From Agrostemma githago (Eukaryota > Streptophyta > Magnoliopsida > Caryophyllales > Caryophyllaceae), in the NCBI GenBank assembly GCA_958450325.1, contig OY288256.1, positions 44,782,953 to 44,846,952 of the forward strand: 64,000 nt of DNA, read 5' to 3'. Every line of letters begins with the position of its first letter. Position 1 is the stretch's first letter. A program made the translations under genes and the position numbers. Shown one piece after another: positions 55,965-64,000 of this stretch. Under the pieces are notes generated by a model. That model was given only the letters and a program-made list of their open reading frames with translations, was not told the DNA's origin and searched no databases.

Positions 55965-57311
55965 TCAACCGTAGCCCTCAAGGGCATGGAGGAGCAAGTC
56001 GAACGCGCTACCGACATCATAGTGAAGGCCCAAGAAGCGCTCGAGCTTAGCCGACCTTCACGTCCTCCAAGGAGGAGGCAAGAAGTAGGAATCAAAAGAC
56101 CCAACGTCATCTTCAAATTTGTCTCCGGGGTCTATCCATCCTACGAGCTTAACCGACCTCTTCCTCCCTAAGCATTGCCTCCAATCACAAGCAAGCTTCA
56201 TCTCCAAGAAACAAGGCACAAAAAGCGGCTTTGGCCTCACTTCCTCGTTGCACACCCCCACACTTTCCTCAAGTTGTGGTTCCCCATCTTCATCACTCGG
56301 CCCCACATCATCATGGAGGAGAGAATCGAAACTTCTACCGGCGGTTTCAATCTCCTCCAAGTCATTGCTTGGTTCACTAGCTAGGGGCTCTTGATGCTTA
56401 TCCACATTTTCGGACAAGGGCAACTCGAGGCTAACAATATTACCCAACATCCTCACAAACTCTATCAACCCATCCAACTCACTATCCTTCTCCAATTCCT
56501 CACCAATGTTGCCTTCACCAAGGGTCATATCCTCATCCGTCTCTTTTTGGATAGACGATTGAGGTTCTTCAAAGCAAATCTCTCCTCCAAAGGGAACTAC
56601 ATCGGCGGCTTCATGGTTAGGTTGCTCCTCTCTCTCAAGTGGGCACCCTTCATCTAAACATGATGCTCGGGATAAAGACATTACGGTTTGAACCGATAAT
56701 GCATTTAAATGAGCATTCCTCGCCTCGTTTCCCCTTCGGATTTGGGCCATTAATTCCTCTTGTTCTTTTTTTAATTGAATGGCCATTTCTTGGATGCTCC
56801 TTTGCATTTGAAGCATAGAATGAAACACCTCCGTGTCGGGTAATTGGTGATCATTGGGGTCTTTTAAAGCTCCTTGATAATCTTGATGATGCCCAAAGGG
56901 TGGGGTATCATATTGTTGGTAGCAAGGTTGGGGTGATTGGTAGTATTGTGGGTCATGGGGTTCATATTGTGGTTGGGCTGTAGGGTAATATTGTGGGTTT
57001 TGGGGGTATTGGCTTCCATAAGGTGAATCTTGATTGAACATTGTGGGTTCACAATCGTAGCTTGAGTAATAGCCACCATGATCGTAGGAGTTATAGTCAT
57101 TCACTTGTTGGTAGCCATTTTCATAATCTTGAAGATCATACCCGTCTTGATTACCCCAAGAAGCTTGATAGTGGTAGGGGGACGTCATGTCATAGCTTTG
57201 GTTCAAAGAAGAAGAGGAGTAGCTCATATCGGCTTCCATGTGTGGGGAGTTTAGATCAAACCCCATGCTCGCTCGAAAATCGTAGCTCATACCCGGTTGG
57301 AAACCACTCAT
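55965..57311 (-). pseudogene. Gag remnant ORF of third element, one nonsense codon
   Basis: Open from ATG 57311 to an in-frame TGA at 56060-56058 (417 codons). The same frame then continues for 30 more codons to AFDLLLHALEGYG and a TGA at 55967-55965. The N-terminus is Tyr/Pro/Gln/Ser-rich. A likely coiled coil reads MQRSIQEMAIQLKKEQEELM with RRGNEARNAHL after it, close to the outer element's MQRSTQEMQ...NIARDAHM. An acidic region follows. There is no capsid block, zinc knuckle or protease. It parallels 6681-7928 closely in architecture. Confidence 0.75.
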
Positions 57312-57557
57312 TCTAGCAACCGTCCGTTAAAGCGGCTCTAAGTTGCAAGAAGAAGATAGTCACCACCTCTAAGCACAAACTGTAGACTAAGAACAAAGGT
57401 GAGAAGTCTAGTGCTTTTTGGGCACTAGACAAGAAAGAAATAAACCACACACACACAAGAAGCAAAGTAACAAAAAGGAAAAAAAAAAAAGAAAAAGAAA
57501 AACACAAGCACAAAGACTAAGTCAAGCAAATAGGAAAACAAAGTCCAAACTAGCACC

Positions 57558-57576
57558 GTCCCCGGCAACGGCGCCA
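57558..57576 (-). promoter_or_regulatory. Primer-binding site of third element
   Basis: Minus strand TGGCGCCGTTGCCGGGGAC, tRNA-Asp type, three bases from the 5' LTR. Confidence 0.87.
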
Positions 57577-57579
57577 AAT

Positions 57580-59184
57580 TGATGGTAGGGATTTGTCGTG
57601 GAATCCCAACCGTCAATAAATAAACCGGCTATTCCTACGGTAGATAGGGCAAGTCGGGTCGAATCCACGGGGACGGTAAAGTATAGCCTAGACTAAGGTC
57701 GCCTAAATACGAGACTAAGTCAACGAGCTAAACTAGAGAATGATGAGGAGGGGAGAAAACTAGACTATGACTAAGGCTAAGGAGAAACAACTAAGGAAAA
57801 CGGGCTAGGATTAGGTCGGGGTCAAAGGGGTAACGGAATGGTCAAGGGAGGACTAGAGTGAAGGAGGTAGTAGGGTAATCTAGGTAATGCCCGGGCTCTC
57901 GCAACTTAGGCCTACCTAGAGGTTCCACCTAGAACCCAACTCGGCGATACACAACACAATCGGGGTTACTAGCACGCTATAGGCCTAGGTCGAATCCGGG
58001 CTCTCGCAACTTAGACCGACCTAGGGGTCGTCCTCACCGGGCTCTCGCAACTTAGTGAGGGAACCAAACCCACAACAAACTAACACCCACAAGAGAAAGG
58101 CAAGAAGAACAAGCATTCTTAACTACTTAGTCATTCAAGCATTTCAACAAACATGTAGTGTGCATCAAACAAGAGGAAACCCAAATCTTCCACCAACATC
58201 TCCAACAAACCCTTAATCATCCAATTAACACCCTAATCACCTTACTAACCCTAGCAAGAACACTACTCTAACATAATCAAACTATATCTAACAAGAACAA
58301 GAAGATTCAACATGAGAAAACAAAACAAATATAAACAAACTAGTGAAAATGATGAACAAGAATCAAAGATGAGAACTTGGATGATTAAACATGAAAGATT
58401 AAAGGAAAGGAGAAAGGAAAGATTATACCAACTACAAGGGATGAAAAAAAGAACACTTGTATAGAAGACAACCCAAATAATTCCACCAAGGTTGTCAAGC
58501 TTGGATGGATTCTTCAAGAGATCCAATAATACAAGAGCTAATCTAAGATTAACTACTAATTATCGACTAATCTACACTAATCTAATCTAATCTAACCTAA
58601 AGTAGTCTAGGGTTTTAGTTCTAATGAAGTGCATAAGCTTTACATAACAAGGGAAGGGTATATATAGGGTTACAAGTGGAAGGGAGAAGAAAGAAAACAA
58701 AGCGGAGCTGAAGCAGGCCCGTCCCGGCCGAGACGGGGTGGTCCCGGTCGGGACGAGATGGTCCCGACCGAGACAAGGTTGGTCTCGGCCGAGACGGCTC
58801 TTCACAGCAAACTCCTTGTTTGTGCACCTCATCCCGAACGGGATGAGCCTTGTAGGCCTCCATTATGATCTTTTTGGTCCCTCCTTGGTTCTCATGGGCT
58901 TCTCACCGATTCTCGGGACTCGGGATCGGGTCTCGGAGGCTCGGGATTGGGTCCCAAGGTCTCGGGGTCGACTCCAAGGCATCGAGTGATCGTTCCTTCA
59001 CTCCGTTGGCTCCAAAATGTGTATGTATCGAGTCGGAATCGCTCCAACTCTTCCAAATCGGTCTCGGGAACCTGAAACGAACTAAAGGAAGCATAAGAAG
59101 CCCCTAAACCGCTCCCAAGGAGCGATTCTACAAGGAAAATTGGACAAAACACTACGAAATAGGCACTACAAATGACACTTATCA
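57580..59184 (-). repeat. 5' LTR of third Athila-like element
   Basis: 1605 bp. TATA box at 58659-58666 and palindrome cluster at 58719-58847, only about 130 bp long versus 206 bp in its partner. Three GCGAGAGCCCGG-type repeats (as CCGGGCTCTCGC on the plus strand) lie at 57890-58050. Confidence 0.9.
58719..58847. repeat. Palindrome cluster in third element 5' LTR
   Basis: Modules GTCCCGGCCGAGAC, GTCCCGGTCGGGAC, GTCCCGACCGAGAC, GTCTCGGCCGAGAC and ATCCCGAACGGGAT. It lacks the CCCGGG 20-mer array of 52377-52500. Confidence 0.85.
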
Positions 59185-60077
59185 ATAATTTAACTCGTAA
59201 TCGTTTATTATAAAACGAATTTATCATTTAATCGTTTCAAACTCCTAAATATTCCATTGTCTTGGAAACTCTTCTTATATTTAAAACATTGTTTTATTTT
59301 TGTTTCGATTTATTTTATACATTTAATTTAATTCTTATCGAAAGTTTATTTCGGCGATTTAAATTCTAAATTCTTTTTATTTATTTATATTTAAGCTCGA
59401 ATTTCTAGTTTTTGCTCGAAGTTCATTTATTTTAAGTTTCGTCAAAACGTCTATTCCCTTTCCATGAGAAATCAATTTAATTCACTTTATCGAAAATTTA
59501 TTATTTATCGAGGAATACTATTTCATCACCTAATTATTTATTTCCATAAACTTTGTTTTCGTCTCGAATACTTTATTTACTCATTTTATTTTACAGTTCG
59601 ATTATTTATTAATTTTATTAACTCGTTTTAATTCGATTCGTGGGTCAGTCAACTTATCGTTACGGAATTCATTTATTCGGTATTTCTACTCACTTTAATT
59701 GAGTTGATTCTTTCCCTATACACGTACCCCCACTTATTATTATCATTCATCCCCTTACTCTCTCAATTTTTTCCACCACTTGACTCCCCTTCATTCATCC
59801 CCCTTTTCTTTTTGTTTTCCTCTATCACTCCCGTACACCCCCCCCCCCCACTTTTGCTTCCTCTTCGTTTTCCCTCCTTCATCATCACGTTCATCTTCTG
59901 CTCACACCAAACTTCATCAGTTGTTCACCTCCATGCCTCAGTTTTGATCTAGTCATCGCCGATCAGTTCTTTCATCAATCTCCCGCTGAACCTCTCGTCT
60001 TATTCTGTTGCTTTCGTCCCTGTTTTTTGCCTTTGTCGTCATTTGTCGAGGCAATCTCCTCCTCCTTCCTTTCTTCT

Positions 60078-60108
<31 letters not shown>

Positions 60109-62791
60109 TGCCTGCTGCTGCGTTTTTTCTGTTGCGTTTTGTTGATGCTCCTGCGTGTGTCACGTCATCTGTTCTTCTTCCTCTTCATTCTCTTTTCGTT
60201 TCCTTCTTTTCCTTTTCTTCTTCGTGGTCGTCGTCAACGTTTGCTTCGTTTTGTTGCTGTGGTACATTTCGTATCTTGTCGTTTTCGTCGTCATCGTCTT
60301 GCTATTTTTATTTGTACGAGTCCTTGTCTTTGTGGGTCGTTTTTTCTGTATGCTGTTGACAGACGTTGTTTACTGCTATTGTCACGTTGTCTTGTTTGTC
60401 GTCTCGTCTTTTGGTTTTGGTTTCGATTCTTGTTTGGCATCCCTCTGTTCTTCTTCGCCTTTGTCCTTTCTCGATATTTTGTTCGATATCACATACTGGC
60501 TGCTGGCGCGTGTCTTTTTGCTGCTATCGTTCTTGCCTTTTCGTCGTGTTCTCTGTTCAGTCTCTTCTTCTTCTTTTTATCGATTTCTGCTGCTCCCCTT
60601 GATGTTTGCTGCCCTCTTGTCTCAGTATTGCTGATCGTTGCTGTCCGTTTTGTTGCTTTTATGTGGTAATCTGATTGTTAGCAACCACGTTGAGATGTCC
60701 TTTCTCCGCACTTCATCTTCTTTGTTTTCCTGATTCGCGAGCATTAGTTTCCGTCCTCCTATTCTATCATTCTCGTCATTCGTTCCTACAATCCTTATTC
60801 CGATTTCTTTGTTTCTATTTCTTTTGTCTTGATTTCCGTTGGAGACTCAAAGTCCTTTTTTAAGACAAGTATAAGAATGGTTGGAGTTTGGACTCATCAA
60901 GAAGGGCAAGTACATGAGCATTCAGATATCGACTCAAGGTAACTTTAGGACGTTACTCGATTTTATATCGTATGTTTGAGTAGTAGTATGTAGTAAATAT
61001 CTTAACTTCGGTTTTCTATTTTTAGCTATTTATTATTTGCTAATAACATTCTTTTAAACCGTGTGCTTTATAAATATTTTACAAGTATCCGATATCATTT
61101 TATAAATCGTCAGTAATTTAAGTATTTATGATTGTTATAATATTTTGTTGGTTATCATGACACTAGTAACTAAATAATATCGATTTCATATTTTCGTCAT
61201 ATTTCGTTAATTTCTAATTTTTAACTTAAAATCCTATTTTAATACAATAATCGAGATTTGAGGACTTGTTAATTTAATTAATTTCATCCTACGACTTATA
61301 TTAATAAATGAGAAAATAGTCGATTTTGTTTTAAACATATTTTTAGTCGAGACTATTTTCACTAATAATTTCTTATTTGCTTACAATTGAATATTTTTAG
61401 TAAAATCCGTATTGTTTATTAATAAAAGCTATTTGCTAAAAATAATTTGAAACTTTTGTAAAATTCATTTCCTTTATAAAACTCGTTGACTCAATTAATT
61501 TTGATATCGTTTTTCTTAAAAAATCTCTTCTCTAAAATTTATAGTTTTAAATCGATCCCCTAATTATTTATAAAATACTATATATTGACTTATTATATTT
61601 TATTTATATTTTGAGTAACGAATTTAGAAAATATTAAAGTTACGTTAATGACGATAATAATAAAATGTTAATTTCGTTAGAGATGCTATTTTTTTTTATA
61701 AATTTCACTTATTTTAATAACTTACGTATTTTCTATAAGAATATTTCTATTTTAAGTAAGTTTCTAAAATTTAGTAAGTTTCTATTTATAAAAAAATTCT
61801 CATTTAAAATATGATGATTATTTCTTTTATATCCATATTTTTTATATTGATTATATCTTTTGTATATCGATAATGGCTTGTTTTGGAGTTATGGAATAAG
61901 AACAAGTGTGAGGTTTAGAGTAATATATTCTAGGGTCTACGTTTTTGCCATCAACTGTAAGGCTGATGTGTCTATATGGGGCACACTGGTTGTTGAACCG
62001 AACATATATGGTGTTCGGGAGTGTGTGTACATTTTGACCTTAAACTCGTGCCTCGCAGTGTAAGACGCCGTCGGGTTGAACTGAGTATTTATGGTGCTTG
62101 GGAGGGGTGTGCATATTAGCTTAAACTAGGGCCACGCATTTATAAGTCGCTGTCTTATTATGATTGTGTAGCCTAGTAAGAGATCGGAGTTTGATTTGTT
62201 TGAACGAAGTTCTCGAAGCTAGTTTTAGTATTCTTATAATGAAAGTCTAGCCTTCGTCACTAATCCTGTCCATAACGCCATTTTGAATATTTTTATTATT
62301 ATCGATACATTTTGGTTTGCAGGTTGCCAAATATTTCAAGTTTTCTTCTGAAAACTTGTTCTGATTTTATTGTTCCAACATTTTAAGTTTCTTTGAAAAC
62401 TTATTTTTATTATATCGTTTAATGTTTTTCCATTTTAAATATTTTGATATAATAATACTATTATTTTCCATATGATATAATATGGTTGGGAGAACGTCCG
62501 AGTTACTCCCCACTAACATGACTTTTATGTTTATAACATGACAAGTATTTGCTGTTGGGTTTTGGGTGTGAGCTAGCGAGTACCGTGGATCCTACTCTTT
62601 CTTTATTCACGATTTATGGATTTGTATAAACCTGTTTGGAGAATTTCCTTTTTAGTCGTTTTGTAAAAACAAACCTTTCTATTGACCTACCATTTCTTTT
62701 AATAAGATATAGTTTGTCAATCTGTTTTAATCCCACTCTACAGTGTTTCTTCCACTGTATCGCGTTATAATTTCTAGGGGATTAAAGTAGC

Positions 62792-62798
62792 GTCCACA
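62792..62798 (+). repeat. Tat 5' LTR, terminal seven bases
   Basis: GTCCACA, the standard end of the Tat LTRs here, separated from 49349-51175 by the solo LTR insertion and its GTAGC duplication. Confidence 0.8.
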
Positions 62799-62819
62799 GT
62801 TTGGCGACTCCGCTGGGGA
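62799..62819 (+). promoter_or_regulatory. Primer-binding site (tRNA-Arg type, intact)
   Basis: GTTTGGCGACTCCGCTGGGG, the canonical Tat/Ogre-type PBS, confirming that 49349-62798 is a 5' LTR. Confidence 0.85.
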
Positions 62820-63202
62820 GATGGAAACAGATTTCCAGCGGTGGTGTAACTCAAACAAGGTTGGTGAAGCCCATTTTCTTGTTCCTTTTTGTGGTCACTA
62901 CAGGCTTTTGGCCCTAAAAAGCCCACCCTAATCGATTTAGGATCAATCGACCTTCTTACGGTAGGGTTTTCGGACCGGACCAGGAGGAGACCCTCGATTG
63001 ATGTTCTGGCCGTCCAAGGTAGTCATGCATTCCGTGAATATGCCAAACAATAAGCTCCAAGTAGAACAGGGCAACGCTCATCCCCACTCAGGGTGACACG
63101 TCCCGGCCGAAGCGAGGACTTTTCGTGGATGGTAGCCTACCCTAGCCTGCCCGCGTCTGCATCCTGCATTAGTGTGTGCTTGTCTAGTTATGTGTAGCGT
63201 GT
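62820..63202 (+). other. Tat leader fragment
   Basis: Non-coding sequence after the PBS; no ORF. It is interrupted at 63203 by a possible new LTR. Confidence 0.5.
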
Positions 63203-64000
63203 TGTGACAACCCGAATAAAGCATTAAATTTCTGATTAAACCACGACAACATATTCAACTACACCCAAACTCCGTTTTCAAAAAGACATTTTTCAGAAAC
63301 CATTTTAGCGCCGTTACTCTAACCAAACTCACACCCACTATTTTCAAAACCCGTTTTAGCGACGTTATGCTGGCCAAATCAAATTCACCATTTCCAAGCA
63401 CTAACATAAACGTTACTACCGTCAAAATCCCAATCAATGGGATCACGACATCCAACAAAGTCATATTTTCCCCTTTCAAAACATTTTCACTCATACCGTG
63501 AACCGAGTGCGAAATGAGTGTGACTAGAATCTCGTCCAGGTGCGTGCGAGTATGTAGCTACACTAGCAAGATTACGTTCTATCTTGAGAAGATGTGAAGA
63601 ATCTTACAATCTTCACAAAGGTAGTAAGCAAATAAAAGAATCCCAAAGATATGGCCCATATATTATGGGATCTCGTCCAAATCGCAATAAAATCAATGGG
63701 GATGTCGTGATCTCCATAAAGAATTAGATAAAGTGGATTGTTGTCTAATCGAGAGTGTCATGATCTCAAGAAGATATCAAGGGAATCAAGCATCTCGCAT
63801 ATTTTGCAACAATATATATACTAGAGTAGTATTATTAGTTTATTTTGTAGTATTTGTTTCCCTTTTAGCATAGTATTATTTAGGAAATAATATCACTCGA
63901 GATATCGAGTTGATCTTCACATGTAGGCTATTTATATGCCACACGACAATAATGTAGGAGAAGAAGATGAATGATGAATTGACAAAAAAACCGAGTTGTA
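63203..64000 (+). mobile_element. Possible LTR start of a further element (runs off the window)
   Basis: TGTGACAACCCG resembles LTR starts of plant gypsy elements. Two imperfect tandem units of about 65 bp (63268-63400, around CCATTTTAGCGCCGTTA and CCGTTTTAGCGACGTTA) follow. A minus-strand 79-codon ORF here shows no domain. The end is outside the window, so the call is tentative. Confidence 0.35.

Larger units (their letters stand above)
51245..59184 (-). mobile_element. Third Athila-like non-autonomous element
   Basis: Complete minus-strand element of 7.9 kb with perfect duplication ATAAT (51240-51244 and 59185-59189). The 5' LTR is 57580-59184, PBS 57558-57576, gag-remnant ORF 57311-55965, internal PPT-like site 54691-54703, PPT 52935-52922 and 3' LTR 52921-51245. 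It lacks protease and pol. Its organisation is the same as 4838-12513. Confidence 0.93.
51176..62786 (+). mobile_element. Solo chromovirus-like LTR, itself interrupted
   Basis: Begins TGTAACACCTCTG (51176) and ends CTAGGGGATTAAA (62786), flanked by the perfect duplication GTAGC (51171-51175 and 62787-62791). Removing the nested Athila-like element leaves about 3.67 kb, homologous to the 3.49-kb LTR at 33762-37250 (compare 61860-62230 with 36340-36690). No internal region is present, so it is a solo LTR. The expected terminal CA reads AA, presumably a point change. Positions 59700-60870 are pyrimidine-rich with a CTT run near 60070-60110; the Ser/Leu/Phe-rich ORFs there are composition artefacts. 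Confidence 0.85.

Noticed and set aside
55862..56116. 84-codon minus-strand ORF containing a displaced frame over the gag tail
   Set aside because: It is a shadow: the AFDLLLHALEGYG tail is read in the same frame as the main gag-remnant ORF after one nonsense codon.
60027..60669. Overlapping ORFs of 100-208 codons rich in Ser, Leu, Phe and Cys
   Set aside because: They arise from a pyrimidine-rich stretch (CTT/TTC runs) inside a solo LTR in several frames at once; no domain or codon pattern supports them.
62767..62819. A chromovirus-like LTR followed by a tRNA-Arg PBS, suggesting a primer switch
   Set aside because: The GTAGC duplication at 51171-51175 and 62787-62791 shows that the chromovirus-like sequence is a solo LTR inserted seven bases before the end of a Tat LTR; the PBS belongs to the Tat element.

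Overview
The window is nuclear DNA of a seed plant, almost certainly a eudicot, with a large repeat-rich genome. Nearly every base can be assigned to nested LTR retrotransposons: Athila-type and Tat-type Ty3/gypsy elements, and a coding-free element with Tekay-type chromovirus ends. There is also a PIF/Harbinger DNA transposon fragment and a short fragment resembling a plant F-box gene. I see no intact host gene, tRNA or rRNA. The species cannot be read from the sequence. The Tat element with an antisense DUF7745-like gene suggests Caryophyllales, but that is a weak guess.

Layout. Positions 1-1295 and 18890-19442 are flanking sequence with an SKP2-like exon fragment. A non-autonomous Athila-like element on the minus strand (1296-18884, TSD ATAAA) carries only gag-protease. 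A smaller Athila-like element on the plus strand (4838-12513, TSD GAGAC) is nested in it and carries only a gag remnant. Next comes a decayed Tat element (5' LTR 19443-21781, gag, PR-RT-RNaseH-INT, and a spliced antisense ORF). It is cut at about 30465 by a rearranged element with 3.5-kb LTRs in an LTR-IN-LTR-IN-LTR arrangement (30465-39098). That element is fused to half of a Harbinger transposase (39099-41062). Further Tat pieces follow (41066-48344): an LTR, a 3' untranslated region with a hairpin minisatellite, and another LTR.

A three-level nest fills 49349-62798. A Tat 5' LTR is interrupted by a solo chromovirus-like LTR (TSD GTAGC), which is interrupted by a third Athila-like element (51245-59184, TSD ATAAT). 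The last 800 bases may be the start of another LTR.

The most interesting signal is a two-site arrangement of GC-rich near-palindromes. In the three Athila-like elements, clusters built on TTCCCGRYCGGGAA lie 51-55 bp upstream of the LTR TATA box, and again downstream of the gag reading frame. The unrelated Tat LTRs show the same logic with other modules (CACTCGATCGAGTG, CTCGGCCGAG, GGCGCC): one cluster upstream of the TATA box and one in the transcribed LTR. Module sequence tends to match within an element and differ between elements. I know of no described function for this. The other notable points are the antisense spliced gene in the Tat element, and the selective retention of a coiled coil and an AFDLLLRAL-type C-terminus in the short Athila gag ORFs.
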